From NCBI GenBank assembly GCA_029194535.1, contig JARFXR010000002.1:124001-188000 (forward strand): a DNA stretch of 64,000 bases, read 5' to 3'. The DNA is from Nitrospira sp. Its GTDB lineage: Bacteria; Nitrospirota; Nitrospiria; Nitrospirales; Nitrospiraceae. Shown piece after piece: positions 47,931 through 57,444 of the stretch. The translations under genes were made by a program, and so were the position numbers. Every line of letters starts with the position of its first letter. The stretch's first letter is position 1. Below the pieces are notes generated by a model. That model was not told where the DNA came from, did no database searches, and saw only the letters and a program-made list of their open reading frames with translations.

Positions 47931-49292
47931 CTACTTTTTCTGGTAGGTACCCTGATGATTGATCCAGTCGCAGCCCTTCTCCGGGTTCGTGTATTCACTC
48001 CAGGGCTCCGGCTTGACCAGCCCCTTGGAGCGGGAGACGACCTTGAACTGTCCGTCCTTCATGATCTCCCCGATGAGCACCGGCTTATGCGTATGGTGAT
48101 TGCCGATGTCCATCATGATCTCGCCGCCCGGCGCGAGGAATTTCTGACCGTAGACGGCCTTACGGACCGGATCGACCTCGACGGTGCCGGCCTTCTCGAC
48201 CGCCTGCTTCCACACGTGCACACCGAAGTACGCCGCCTCGATCGGATCGTCCGTCACCCGCCTGTCACCGTCCGGCAAGCCGTTCTTCTTACAATAGGCC
48301 TTGAAGTTCGCCACGAACTGCCTATTTTGCGGAGCGTCGACGCTCTGATAGTAGTTCCAGGCCGCCAAGTGCCCGACCAGCGTGGTCGTGTCCATCCCGC
48401 GCAATTCGTCTTCCGCGACGCTGAATGCCATGATCGGCGCATCCTCGGCGCGCAAGCCCTGATTGGCAAACTCTTTGTAAAAAGGGACGTTGCTGTCGCC
48501 GTTGATGGTGCTGATCACCGCCGCGCCGCCACCCGCGGCGAACTTCTTGATCTTGCCGACGATGGTTTGATAGTCCTGGTGATGGAACGGGGTGTACTCT
48601 TCCATAATGTTGCTCTCCGGAACATGCTTCGCCAGCAGCATGGCGCGGAGGATTTTGTACGTCGTGCGCGGATACACGTAATCCGTCCCCAATAAGTAGA
48701 ATTTCTTGTAGCCGCCCCCCTCCTTGCTCATGAGATAGTCCACGGCCGGCACCGCCTGTTGATTCACCGCCGCACCGGTGTAGAACACGTTCCGAGAGCA
48801 TTCTTCGCCCTCATATTGAACCGGGTAGAACAGCAACCCGTTGTTCTTCTCGAACACGGGCAGCACGGACTTGCGGCTCACCGAAGTCCAGCATCCGAAC
48901 ACGACGGCCACCTTGTCCTGGAGTAGGAGTTGCTTGGCTTTCTCGGCGAACAGATCCCAGTTCGAAGCTGGATCCACCACGACCGGCTTCATCTGCCTTC
49001 CCAATACACCGCCTTTGGCGTTGATTTCGTCCACTGCCATCAATACGACGTCACGGAGCGAGACCTCGCTGATGGCCATCGTTCCGCTCAAAGAATGAAG
49101 CACGCCGACCTTGATCGGCTCCTTGTCCGCCGCATAGGAGAGCGCCCAATGACCTAGGTTCCCAAGCAGCGCCGCCACACCGACACCAGCCGTGACTCTG
49201 GCGCCCCGCACCAAAAAGTCCCGCCGCGACGAATCGCCATCTGCGGACATTTCGGTTGGCGTGGTGTCGGTCTGCTTCTTCTTCATGTCCAT
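47931..49292 (-). CDS. urtA: Urea ABC transporter binding protein
   Basis: A 453-residue periplasmic protein with a twin-arginine signal (SSRRDFLVRGARV) and mature start IKVGVLHSLSGTMAISE. FGCWTSVSRKSVLPVFE and GEECSRNVFYTGAAVNQQ are UrtA segments. The ATG at 49292 is used because AAAGGAA lies upstream and longer frames overlap the porin gene; ATG 49286 is an alternative. It follows the porin by 55 bp and probably shares its message. Confidence 0.96.
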   Translation of the reverse strand: MDMKKKQTDTTPTEMSADGDSSRRDFLVRGARVTAGVGVAALLGNLGHWALSYAADKEPIKVGVLHSLSGTMAISEVSLRDVVLMAVDEINAKGGVLGRQMKPVVVDPASNWDLFAEKAKQLLLQDKVAVVFGCWTSVSRKSVLPVFEKNNGLLFYPVQYEGEECSRNVFYTGAAVNQQAVPAVDYLMSKEGGGYKKFYLLGTDYVYPRTTYKILRAMLLAKHVPESNIMEEYTPFHHQDYQTIVGKIKKFAAGGGAAVISTINGDSNVPFYKEFANQGLRAEDAPIMAFSVAEDELRGMDTTTLVGHLAAWNYYQSVDAPQNRQFVANFKAYCKKNGLPDGDRRVTDDPIEAAYFGVHVWKQAVEKAGTVEVDPVRKAVYGQKFLAPGGEIMMDIGNHHTHKPVLIGEIMKDGQFKVVSRSKGLVKPEPWSEYTNPEKGCDWINHQGTYQKK

Positions 49293-49347
49293 ATGTCGGA
49301 TTCCTTTCACCCGGCGATCGTATACGTCGGGCATGACGACACGCGAT

Positions 49348-50835
49348 CTAGAAGTTATACCAGGTGGACAGCATGAAGTTGTCACCGGCAAAGCGCTCAT
49401 TCGTCGACCATTCCGTCATCAGATGATTCCATTCGAACGACACGTAGAAGTCGCTCCAGATATGGCGGACGGCCGTCACATACGTGCGATGGTTGAGAAG
49501 ATACTGCGTGTCGGGACCCGCCACATCACCCTGCAAATCGGAGTTGAGCGGATTGTCGAATCCGTATCCGGCAATGAAGGTCGTATCTTTATCATGAGCG
49601 TAGTCCAGTTCCCCCCATCCCACCGTCGTCCGTATCGGCTTACCGGTTCCGAGGTTGCGATCCTGCCCATACCTGAAGAATTCCACGCCCAAACCTTGCC
49701 CATAGGCGATCTCCCCGGCAAACTTCAGCTGTTTGGTCAGCGGCACGACAAATTCACCGCCAATTAGGTAAGAGTTGATGTCTTGCCCGGACGGGATACC
49801 GCCCACCAGAGCGGTCGGAGCGGATCGATACCATCTATAGGCCCCGCTCACCGCCACCATCATGCCTTGAAGTTTGCCTGTGCCGGTGTAACCGAACCTT
49901 GTTCCCACGTACGGCATCTGGACGGGATCATTGAAGGCATTCTCCGAACAGGCAAAGTTTCCCGACGGATTATTACAGGAAACAGGCGGAACGCCGCCGA
50001 CACCGTTGCCCGTAAATGGGCGCCGTTGCGTCTGGGGTTGAATCGCCGACAAGCCTCTTTCAAATCTGAATGCCGTCACGAGCGCGTCGATGTGCTCGCT
50101 GAACCGATGCCGAATCGTGACCTGCGGAAGACGTTGCCATAAGTTGCCGTTGTAACCCATGATCGAGAAATCGATGAGATTCGGGTGCAGGCCCATGACC
50201 GGCGTCCAGTCCATACCGGCCGTGATACTTGTTCTGCTGTTGTTCGGAGAGTACCGGGCGAACGCGAGGCGGAGGCGCGGCGAAATGTTCCCCGCATTGT
50301 CCGTCTGCGAATAGAAGTCCGTCTCCACCACACCGGTAATGACGTTGGAGCCGTCGGTGTGATCGGCGCGGAGGCCGAAGACGCTGTAACGCGGGTTGAA
50401 CGTCGAGGACGAATTGCTGCTTTTTCCTGCTGCCGTCGCATATCCATTGAATTGCCCAGGATCGAGTGGGTTGGTATTGCGGGTACTGTAGATCCCGTCC
50501 AATTCGATGCGCCCGTACGGCACAATGCTGCCCTTTGATTCATGCTCATGGGTGCGGGTTACGCATCCTCCGCAGATTACCGCGGGCGGAGTCTGTGTTT
50601 CCCGAGACAGACGACCACCCCCGGCCGCCTCTCCCGCACTCTTTCCTTCCTCACTTCCCGGAGAAGGCGGCGAGGCGGGCGGCGTCTGCATCTCCCGAGG
50701 CTTCCGGCCTGTCCCGGTTGATTCGCCAGAACTCTGTCCGTCCGCGGCCAGCGCAACCGTACCGAACAGTCCCAGCATGAACAAGGCGACGACAGTGCTT
50801 CCGAGTATTCGGAGAAATCTTCTTCCGCCCTTCAT
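49348..50835 (-). CDS. Outer-membrane porin heading the urea uptake operon (FmdC-like)
   Basis: A 495-residue porin with a signal peptide ending TVALAADG. An N-terminal spacer contains two similar units (PREMQTPPASPPSP and SRETQTPPAVICGG), a recent tandem repeat. The barrel ends in the aromatic STWYNF. Porins before urtABCDE are known in nitrifiers as channels for urea and short amides, so this role is likely. The ATG at 50835 has AGGGAGAT upstream; an attenuator occupies 50906-50961, ruling out longer readings. Confidence 0.88.
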   Translation of the reverse strand: MKGGRRFLRILGSTVVALFMLGLFGTVALAADGQSSGESTGTGRKPREMQTPPASPPSPGSEEGKSAGEAAGGGRLSRETQTPPAVICGGCVTRTHEHESKGSIVPYGRIELDGIYSTRNTNPLDPGQFNGYATAAGKSSNSSSTFNPRYSVFGLRADHTDGSNVITGVVETDFYSQTDNAGNISPRLRLAFARYSPNNSRTSITAGMDWTPVMGLHPNLIDFSIMGYNGNLWQRLPQVTIRHRFSEHIDALVTAFRFERGLSAIQPQTQRRPFTGNGVGGVPPVSCNNPSGNFACSENAFNDPVQMPYVGTRFGYTGTGKLQGMMVAVSGAYRWYRSAPTALVGGIPSGQDINSYLIGGEFVVPLTKQLKFAGEIAYGQGLGVEFFRYGQDRNLGTGKPIRTTVGWGELDYAHDKDTTFIAGYGFDNPLNSDLQGDVAGPDTQYLLNHRTYVTAVRHIWSDFYVSFEWNHLMTEWSTNERFAGDNFMLSTWYNF

Positions 50836-50905
50836 AACAGTGGATCTCCCTTTGGGTTGACGCAAGGCCATAGCCAGAAGTTCGGGATCGAACTTCACCA
50901 CAAAT

Positions 50906-50950
50906 AAAAAAGGCGCCCTTCCGGCCCACTTGATGGACCAAAAGGACGCC
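50906..50950 (-). terminator. Intrinsic terminator of the porin-urt leader
   Basis: GGCGTCCTTTTGGTCC pairs with GGGCCGGAAGGGCGCC over 16 positions including G-U pairs, followed by six T on the minus strand. Confidence 0.9.
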
Positions 50951-50961
50951 ATTGTCCTTTT
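50906..50961 (-). promoter_or_regulatory. ANTAR-type attenuator of the porin-urtABCDE operon
   Basis: Minus strand. P2 (50940-50961) is AAAAGGAC-AATGGC-GTCCTTTT, the longest P2 stem here, with A1 and G4. Its 3' half is the 5' arm of the terminator at 50906-50950. No canonical P1 is found in the 65-base leader before it; GTCT-GAGCTT-AGAC at 50982-50995 occupies the place but lacks A1 and G4. Confidence 0.75.
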
Positions 50962-51031
50962 CTCATGTCCTCATCTGCGGTGGTCTAAGCTCAGACTCCC
51001 TTGTCCACCCTGAGACGGTTAGACGGGCGTA

Positions 51032-51061
51032 CTTATAAAATCGGACAGCCCTCTCTGTCAA
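51032..51061 (-). promoter_or_regulatory. Sigma-70-like promoter of the porin-urt operon
   Basis: Minus strand TTGACA (51056-51061), then TTATAA at 17 bp or TATAAG at 18 bp (51032-51038). Among the strongest promoters in the window. The expected start lies near 51025. Confidence 0.8.
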
Positions 51062-51159
51062 GCGGATACTTTTGAAATCTCGACGCCGAGGCTCTCCGTA
51101 TCGTCCACCGCAGTCCTATGCTAGACTGCATCGGAGGTTTGTTTGATCGAGGTTCTCGA

Positions 51160-52080
51160 ATGAGATTGCCTTTCGGTTTCCTGCATGTCGCGGCAGTCGT
51201 CCCTGTGCTCGGCGTGGTCGCGTGCGCGGCTTCTCCGGAACTGGATCTGACGCTGACCGAGTCCGAACACGGCAAAGTAGTTCTGGAACGCATCGCTGAT
51301 CGGTCTTTTCAGGCCGCCCATCCCATTAAACTGCCGACAGGTACGGTATCGCGCGTCCTACGCGGCGTCCTGGTCAGGGACAATCAAGGATTTCTGCAAG
51401 ACATCGGAGTCCGCAAGTCAGAGGCTCTGCCGGCCTTCTCGGAAGACGATGTGTCATACCTGGCGCCGTTGATTACCGACGGCCTGAGCCGCGCGGCGCC
51501 GGATCAGCAGGTTGGGTTCACGGTCAATCAGCGGGGCGCACCTGTCTATTCGCAGCGGGTCGGCGCGGCCGTCGGTTCCTCCGAGCCTCCGTTGCGGCTT
51601 GCGCCACCGGAAACCACAGCGGGAGCGATCTACGCCTACGGCCGTTCACTCTATGTGACGTTGACTCAATATCGATACCGGGCTGAACAACCCAATACCA
51701 TCAACATGCCCAATAGACGAATCCCCGACCCGACCGGACTGCTGAACCATACTGTAATGTTTGTCCCGGAAGCGGCCAAGCGTGACGACAAGTACCGTGA
51801 CTCTCTCTCGACCGATACCACGCTGGTGATCGATTACGAGTTGCTGGCCGGCCTTCCGTTCGACACCGGCCCGGAGGTCGTGAGCCAGCCGGTACCGCCG
51901 ATTCCTGCGGCCGCGTCCGCTCCGAACTCACGAGTCAAGACCGGAGAGGCGAGCAAGAGGGATCCAGAACTGGAAGTCCTGAGAAAGGAGCTGGAAGACA
52001 TCAAGCGCCGCCTGGCGGATCAAGAGGCCGGACGGCAGTCGGCTCCGTCCAAATCCTCCGGCACTCCGAAGTCCCCATAG
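51160..52080 (+). CDS. Lipoprotein, paralogue of the one at 33473
   Basis: A 306-residue lipoprotein with lipobox LGVVAC. GRSLYVTLTQYRYRAEQP, LLNHTVMFVPEAAK and LVIDYELLAG match the protein at 33473. A C-terminal coiled coil is present (LEVLRKELEDIKRRLADQ). ATG 51160 has GAGGT upstream and places the signal peptide correctly. It diverges from the porin-urt operon. Function unknown. Confidence 0.83.
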   Translation: MRLPFGFLHVAAVVPVLGVVACAASPELDLTLTESEHGKVVLERIADRSFQAAHPIKLPTGTVSRVLRGVLVRDNQGFLQDIGVRKSEALPAFSEDDVSYLAPLITDGLSRAAPDQQVGFTVNQRGAPVYSQRVGAAVGSSEPPLRLAPPETTAGAIYAYGRSLYVTLTQYRYRAEQPNTINMPNRRIPDPTGLLNHTVMFVPEAAKRDDKYRDSLSTDTTLVIDYELLAGLPFDTGPEVVSQPVPPIPAAASAPNSRVKTGEASKRDPELEVLRKELEDIKRRLADQEAGRQSAPSKSSGTPKSP

Positions 52081-52116
52081 CATCATACCCGTAGCGCTGG
52101 AGAACGGCGGGCGGCA

Positions 52117-53382
52117 TCATCCTCGTTGCTTGTCGGCCCGCTCGTCCAATTCTCCCGCCAGCAGCACGGCCTCGGCGATTTCCCGCATCGACTTCCTGAG
52201 ATCCATGCTCTGTCGCTGAATAAGCCGGAAGGCCTCCTCTTCGGACAATTTTTTGGAGCGCATCAGATAGCCTTTGGCACGATCAAGGAGCTTTCTCACG
52301 GCCAATGCTTCCTGCATTTCAAATGACTTCTCTAGCAAGGTCGTATGTTCGATCGCGATCGCCGCTTGGTTGGCGATGGCCTGCAGCAGCTTGACCTCCT
52401 CGCTCGTAAAAGAATAGGGCGCAGATGTGTAACTGTTGATGACACCAACCGCCTTTTCTCTCACGAGCATCGGAACGCACAAGAGTGAGCACAACCCTTC
52501 TTTCCTTGCCATGTCCGGATACATGTAGTCCGGCTCCTTTGTCACATCTGCCACAATGATCGGCCGGCGCTCCTGAACCGCACGACCGCTAATGCTTTGA
52601 CCGATCTTCAAGTTGGGCTTGCGACGGTACAATTCACTTAGACTCTGCGTCGCCTCAATGCGCAGATCTCCGCTGGCCCCGTCGAGCAGCATGATGGAGC
52701 AAATTTTCGAGTTCATCATCTGCGCGGTCATGGTAACCAGCAGCTGGAGGACGTCCTCGATGAGACGATTCGATGCGACGGTTTCGGACACCTGGGAGAG
52801 GGTTTCCACCTGCAACGCCTTCCGTCGCATTTGCTCGTATAAGCGGGCATTCTCAATGGCGCCGCCCACTTGGTTGGCGATTGTCGACAGCAACGCCAGT
52901 TCATCGGGGCGATATCGCTTGGGCCGCCGGTGCTGCACGTTGATGACGCCGACCACTTCCTTTTTGGCCATGATGGGAACGGAAACGAAGGCCTGGTGTC
53001 GATCCTCCGGGAGATTATGAAAAAACTTGAACCGCGGATCGTCGCTCGCGTTGCTCGGAATCACCACCCTGGTGCGCTCCTGCGCCACCCAACCCGTAAT
53101 CCCTTCGCCCATTCCGATGGTGATTCGCCCGATCAGCTTCGGGTGAGGGTTCTTCGAAGCCCGAAGAATCAGTTCATCACTCTTGTCGGACAGCAAATAA
53201 AGCAGACAGGCATCCGCCCTGGTGACTTCCACCACAACCTCAACGATGTGTTTGAGGACTGCTTCGAGATCCAATGTATTGCTGATGGAATCGGTGATCC
53301 GATGCAGTATATCGACTTCACGGGACTTTTCCCGAAACGCTTGCTCGAGCTGCGCGAACGACAACTGACGTGTCGAGGCCAT
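52117..53382 (-). CDS. GAF-GAF-ANTAR transcription antiterminator
   Basis: A 421-residue cytosolic regulator. The first GAF domain covers about 25-185 (DACLLYLLSDKSDELILRAS; GEGITGWVAQE; VGVINVQHR), the second about 205-360 (KICSIMLLDGASGDLRIEAT; GQSISGRAVQE; VGVINSYTS). The last 60 residues are an ANTAR RNA-binding domain (LLDRAKGYLMRSKKLSEEEA, then FRLIQRQSMDLRKSM, then IAEAVL). ANTAR dimers bind paired hexaloop hairpins and prevent terminators. Eight such leaders lie in this window, so these are its likely targets. The GAF ligand is unknown. It follows aroB by 26 bp; the ATG has only a weak ribosome site. Confidence 0.9.
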   Translation of the reverse strand: MASTRQLSFAQLEQAFREKSREVDILHRITDSISNTLDLEAVLKHIVEVVVEVTRADACLLYLLSDKSDELILRASKNPHPKLIGRITIGMGEGITGWVAQERTRVVIPSNASDDPRFKFFHNLPEDRHQAFVSVPIMAKKEVVGVINVQHRRPKRYRPDELALLSTIANQVGGAIENARLYEQMRRKALQVETLSQVSETVASNRLIEDVLQLLVTMTAQMMNSKICSIMLLDGASGDLRIEATQSLSELYRRKPNLKIGQSISGRAVQERRPIIVADVTKEPDYMYPDMARKEGLCSLLCVPMLVREKAVGVINSYTSAPYSFTSEEVKLLQAIANQAAIAIEHTTLLEKSFEMQEALAVRKLLDRAKGYLMRSKKLSEEEAFRLIQRQSMDLRKSMREIAEAVLLAGELDERADKQRG

Positions 53383-53408
53383 GGGTGACTGCTTTCGTTG
53401 GCGACTGC

Positions 53409-54581
53409 TTACCAGTAAACCTGTTGATTCCGAGCAACGGGGCTCTTCGCGTTCTTGACTCGCTTCTTGTACCAATCCACGAAGACTTCTTTGCTGACCG
53501 GCTTGATCACGGTCTCACCGATTCGCACGGGCCACACTCCGACGACCTGGCCGGCCACAGCCTTCTTGTCATGGAGCATCGCTTCCCACAGCCTCGGAAG
53601 GGAAACACTCCCCATGCGATCGGCAAGCCCAGCAAGACGCACGAGGGACGTGATTCGGCCCACAACATCCTCGCTGCACAACCCCATGAACGAAGCCACA
53701 CTTGCCTCCTGGACCAATCCGATACCGACCGCTTCACCATGGATCAATCCTCGATAGCCTCCCAACGACTCCAAGGCATGTCCGATCGTATGGCCGTAAT
53801 TCAGAGTTCTTCGTCGGTCGGTCTCCTTCTCATCCTCGACGACGATTTGCGCTTTAATTTCGCACGACCGAACAATCACCGGCATGACGGCCGATGGGTC
53901 CACCTTCAACAATGCGGGCATGGTTCGTTCCAGTCGGGAAAACATCGCCTCATCCGCGATGACACCGTATTTGATGACCTCCGCTAATCCGGCGATCCAT
54001 TCTCGCCGCGGCAGCGTGCGCAGCGTGTCTGGGTCGATGAAAACAGCGCGCGGCTGATGAAAGGCCCCGATCAGGTTCTTGCCCAATCGGTGATCCACCC
54101 CGGTCTTACCTCCTACGCTGGAATCCACTTGTGCGACCAGCGTGGTGGGAACTTGCACAAAAGGGATTCCCCTCAGATAGATCGCCGCGGCAAAACCTGT
54201 CAGGTCGCCGACGACTCCGCCGCCGAGCGCAACCAACATCGAGTGGCGGTCGAATTTCCGACGAGCGAGCACATCGAGCACCGTGCCGACCATTTTCAAG
54301 CTCTTCGTTCGCTCTCCCGGAGGGAGAACGAGCGATACCGGCTCCAGTCCTTCTCTCGAGAGAGAACGGCGAAGTCCGGCAAGATAGCGGGAGGCCACAT
54401 GGGTGTCGGTGACAATGCCCACCTTTCGGCCGTGCGTGAGCCGCGCAAGACGAGTCCCAACAGTGGACAACAGCCCTGGTTTGACTGTGATCTTATAGCT
54501 CCGCTCTCCCAAATCGACCTGGATGGTCTTTTCAGTTGAGGACGGCATCACGGTAATTGCGCCGGAGCCTTTCAGCTTCAT
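53409..54581 (-). CDS. aroB: 3-dehydroquinate synthase
   Basis: A 390-residue shikimate-pathway enzyme. LPPGERTKSLKM, LGGGVVGDLTGFAAAIYLRG, PTTLVAQVDSSVGGKTGVDH and the zinc-binding parts NYGHTIGHALES and HGEAVGIG are all present. The C-terminus carries a basic tail (YKKRVKNAKSPVAR). ATG 54581 is preferred; 54548 is an alternative. It is followed by the ANTAR gene. Confidence 0.97.
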   Translation of the reverse strand: MKLKGSGAITVMPSSTEKTIQVDLGERSYKITVKPGLLSTVGTRLARLTHGRKVGIVTDTHVASRYLAGLRRSLSREGLEPVSLVLPPGERTKSLKMVGTVLDVLARRKFDRHSMLVALGGGVVGDLTGFAAAIYLRGIPFVQVPTTLVAQVDSSVGGKTGVDHRLGKNLIGAFHQPRAVFIDPDTLRTLPRREWIAGLAEVIKYGVIADEAMFSRLERTMPALLKVDPSAVMPVIVRSCEIKAQIVVEDEKETDRRRTLNYGHTIGHALESLGGYRGLIHGEAVGIGLVQEASVASFMGLCSEDVVGRITSLVRLAGLADRMGSVSLPRLWEAMLHDKKAVAGQVVGVWPVRIGETVIKPVSKEVFVDWYKKRVKNAKSPVARNQQVYW

Positions 54582-54841
54582 TTTCTCATTCCCCGCAAGA
54601 GTCTTGGATAAAGGCGCGGAACGGCACAAAAGACGATCCAAATCTTAGACGATATATCAATGGTTTACGTGAGATGGGATAGTAGCACAACCGGTGCGCG
54701 TGTAAAAGGTCGGACCCTCAAAGGAAGCACATCGTGATGCAGCGTAGGTTTCGTGGGAGAGAAAGCGAGGAAGCTGGAGGAGGCCGGCTGCTCTCAGCTC
54801 AGCCTCCGCAAGAATGAAGGTGAAGACGGGGAATTAGCCCG
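54582..54841. other. Spacer between pilQ and aroB
   Basis: About 260 bp without a convincing gene. No T-rich terminator is evident after pilQ. Confidence 0.4.
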
Positions 54842-56818
54842 TTACGTCTTGACGATGGACGGGGTCAGGAAGATCAGCAGTTCTTGTTTGGCCACAGACT
54901 CCGTCTTCTGTTTGAAGAGCCAGCCGAGCACAGGAATGCGGGAAAGGTACGGGACTCCCGCGACGTTGTTGTTCTGCGTATCGATGAACACTCCCCCAAT
55001 GACCATCGTCTCTCCGTCCCGTATGATCACCTGGGTATTTGCTTCCCGCCGGTCGATGCTGGGACCAGCGGGATTGCTTCGTGCTCCCACGGCGTTTCTC
55101 GTTGCGCGCACCCGCATCAGAATCTGCTTGCCGATCTCCTTCGGGTCACGGGAAGTGATCTGCGGTGTGACGTTCAACTCGAGATTTGCGTCTACGAATG
55201 TCGTCTGCGTTCCTTGCAATGATGTCGTTTGGAACGGAATCGATTCGCCTTGCGAGATCTTGGCTTCCCGTTTGTCGAGCGTAGTGACCTTCGGCGCGGC
55301 AATAACCTTGCTCAACCCCAACAGTTCTCCCGCGGAAAGCCTTACATCGAGCATCGCTCCATCCGCTTTTCCGAATGTGAATCCGGCGCCAGGCGTCGAA
55401 ACCAAACCGCCGACAGTCGCGGGAAGATTCACGAGAAAGTCTGACGCCTGGGCTCCAAACGGACCGCTCGTACCCGACTTAAAGTTGGCCACTCCGAACG
55501 ATTGCCCAGAATTGAGGTTTTGAACGCCCCACTGAACGCCGAGAGACCGCGAATACGTGGTATCGGCCTGGACGATGCGTGCCTCGATCTGAACCTGAGG
55601 AACAGCGAGATCCAGTCCATCGATCAACTGCTTGAGCACGTTCATCTTGCTCTCGGTGTCCCTGACGACCAAAGCATTCGTGCCCTGGCTGATCTGCATC
55701 ACTCCCCTCGTGCTCAAGTTCTGACGAAGTGCCGTCATCAATTCCTGTGCCTGAAGATTTCGGACGTAAAACACACGATCCACAAGTTCCTCGGCCTTGA
55801 TTTTTGCATCCTTCGCTCGAGCCTCCTCATCCTCCTGTCTGGCGATGTTCGATAAGGAGTCGACCCAGAGAATGTTTCCTTGTCGAATCTTTCCCAAGCC
55901 GTTCATCTTCAGGATCATGTCGAGCGCTTGATCCCAAGGCACACTGACCAACTTCATGGTGACTTTGCTCTTGACACCCTCGCCAACGACGATGTTGAAC
56001 CCGCTCACTTCGGCAATCAGCCGAAGGACATTACTGATGTCGGCCTGCTGAAAGTCCAGCGAGATTCGTCGGCCGACATATCGCGTTTCCCCGAGGACCA
56101 GGTCATCTTTGGGTGTCTGTTTTTCAGCGGTTTCTCCGCCGATCATCATTTGGGCAGGGCGAACTCGAAACATCGCGGGGATCCGCTCAAGATTGGAAGT
56201 CCGTACCTTCCGGAAGTTACCCTGATCCGCGATGAACTCCGCGGTTCCGTTCAACCCCTCGGCACGGCTGACTGGAGGAATCGCAGGACGATCTCCACGA
56301 TCGGCTCCCTCATTCTCACTGGCAGCGCTGTGCGCCAAACTCACGACCAGACTGGTGCCACGAGATTGCACGGAATATTCCACATCAGCGTTCATGTCGA
56401 GAACGATTCGGACCTTCTCCGCATAGGTTCCCACACGCACTCGGCGAAGCAAGGAATGATTGACGGTCCAGATCGGCTTGCGAATCGCCGATGTCACGTT
56501 CGGCACGTCGATGACAAGCCGACGGCCGCTCACGAGATTGGCTTCATAGAACAGAACTCCATCGCCGGCAATTGTGACGGCCACATCTTTGGGATCACGC
56601 TGAATGTCGATGGCCGTCAGGCTGTGCGCGGGCGCTTCAATTGGACGCGTCAGGGCAATAGCCGACGAGGAGAACTCGGCTGACAGACTCGGACTGGTTT
56701 GACTGTTGCCCAGATCAGCCGGGATGCCCAGCGATGTAATCGCCAGCTGGAGGCCGACCGCGCCCATCGCAGAAATAATGCGAACGACCGTTGTTGTGTG
56801 CATCGCATTAGGTGTCAT
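54842..56818 (-). CDS. pilQ: Type IV pilus secretin
   Basis: A 658-residue outer-membrane secretin. After the signal region there is an AMIN domain (about 55-150; VAVTIAGDGVLFYE), a secretin/TonB short N domain (about 255-325; ISLDFQQADISNVLRLIAEV), an N1 domain (FYVRNLQAQELMTALRQNL), and the secretin barrel (VQIEARIVQADTTYSRSLGV to ELLIFLTPSIVKT), with VPYLSRIPVLGWLFK. The start overlaps the pilP stop by 3 bases. Confidence 0.96.
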   Translation of the reverse strand: MTPNAMHTTTVVRIISAMGAVGLQLAITSLGIPADLGNSQTSPSLSAEFSSSAIALTRPIEAPAHSLTAIDIQRDPKDVAVTIAGDGVLFYEANLVSGRRLVIDVPNVTSAIRKPIWTVNHSLLRRVRVGTYAEKVRIVLDMNADVEYSVQSRGTSLVVSLAHSAASENEGADRGDRPAIPPVSRAEGLNGTAEFIADQGNFRKVRTSNLERIPAMFRVRPAQMMIGGETAEKQTPKDDLVLGETRYVGRRISLDFQQADISNVLRLIAEVSGFNIVVGEGVKSKVTMKLVSVPWDQALDMILKMNGLGKIRQGNILWVDSLSNIARQEDEEARAKDAKIKAEELVDRVFYVRNLQAQELMTALRQNLSTRGVMQISQGTNALVVRDTESKMNVLKQLIDGLDLAVPQVQIEARIVQADTTYSRSLGVQWGVQNLNSGQSFGVANFKSGTSGPFGAQASDFLVNLPATVGGLVSTPGAGFTFGKADGAMLDVRLSAGELLGLSKVIAAPKVTTLDKREAKISQGESIPFQTTSLQGTQTTFVDANLELNVTPQITSRDPKEIGKQILMRVRATRNAVGARSNPAGPSIDRREANTQVIIRDGETMVIGGVFIDTQNNNVAGVPYLSRIPVLGWLFKQKTESVAKQELLIFLTPSIVKT

Positions 56819-57420
56819 TCTGAACCCTCTTTCGGATGGAGGAGCTTGACATACTCCCGCTCTTGCTTTCGCCCATAGACATCAGTGAACCGTTCCTGAA
56901 CCACTATCCCCTTTTCAGTGATGGCACTGACCACACCGTTGTTTGGCCCGATCCTTGTTCCCTTCCTCACGGCATAGCCGTTGCCGTCAGGCATTTGGAC
57001 CATTGCCGTGTACCCATAAGCTCCCCAAACTACGGCGATCAGATTCATGTCCGTCAACCCGACTCGCTGCAGAGGAGGAAGTGTAAGATCGATCTGGCCA
57101 GGCGCAAGTTGCTGAAGTACCGGAGCGAACGGGTCGCGACGACCAGAAGGATCATACCCGTTGGATGACAACGGAACCGATGCCTGCTGGGCATCGGCCT
57201 GGGGGATAATGCCTTCTGAGACGGGAGGCACGGTATCGCCGGATGGCCGTCGCGCCATATCGGCGGGGGACGGCACCTTTAGAGAATCCTGCCGCATCGG
57301 CGCCACCTGCTTCGCGTTGAGGGTCAGTCCGAGTTGACTTAGCGCTGTTTCTCCAGACATAAGTACGATGCAACAGCCTGCCAACAGCGCGGTCGCCTTA
57401 GATACGTGCCACACGAGCAT
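56815..57420 (-). CDS. pilP: Type IV pilus assembly protein PilP
   Basis: A 201-residue inner-membrane-anchored protein that connects the PilNO complex to the secretin. The mature part has RRDPFAPVLQ, then LQRVGLTDMNLIAVVWGAYG and GYAVRKGTRIGPNNG, the PilP core. A GTG at 57423 just before the ATG may be the actual start. It lies between pilO and pilQ with tiny gaps. Confidence 0.92.
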   Translation of the reverse strand: MLVWHVSKATALLAGCCIVLMSGETALSQLGLTLNAKQVAPMRQDSLKVPSPADMARRPSGDTVPPVSEGIIPQADAQQASVPLSSNGYDPSGRRDPFAPVLQQLAPGQIDLTLPPLQRVGLTDMNLIAVVWGAYGYTAMVQMPDGNGYAVRKGTRIGPNNGVVSAITEKGIVVQERFTDVYGRKQEREYVKLLHPKEGSE

Positions 57421-57444
57421 CACCTTCCCGCCGGTTATAAGCGA

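Noticed and set aside
51040-51061. GACAG-AGAGGG-CTGTC hexaloop with A1/G4 as P1 of the porin-urt leader
   Set aside because: It overlaps the TTGACA -35 box of the predicted promoter, so it would not be transcribed.
52138-53382. GAF protein as a plain sensor kinase or cyclase
   Set aside because: No kinase or cyclase domain follows the GAFs; the last 60 residues match the ANTAR pattern.
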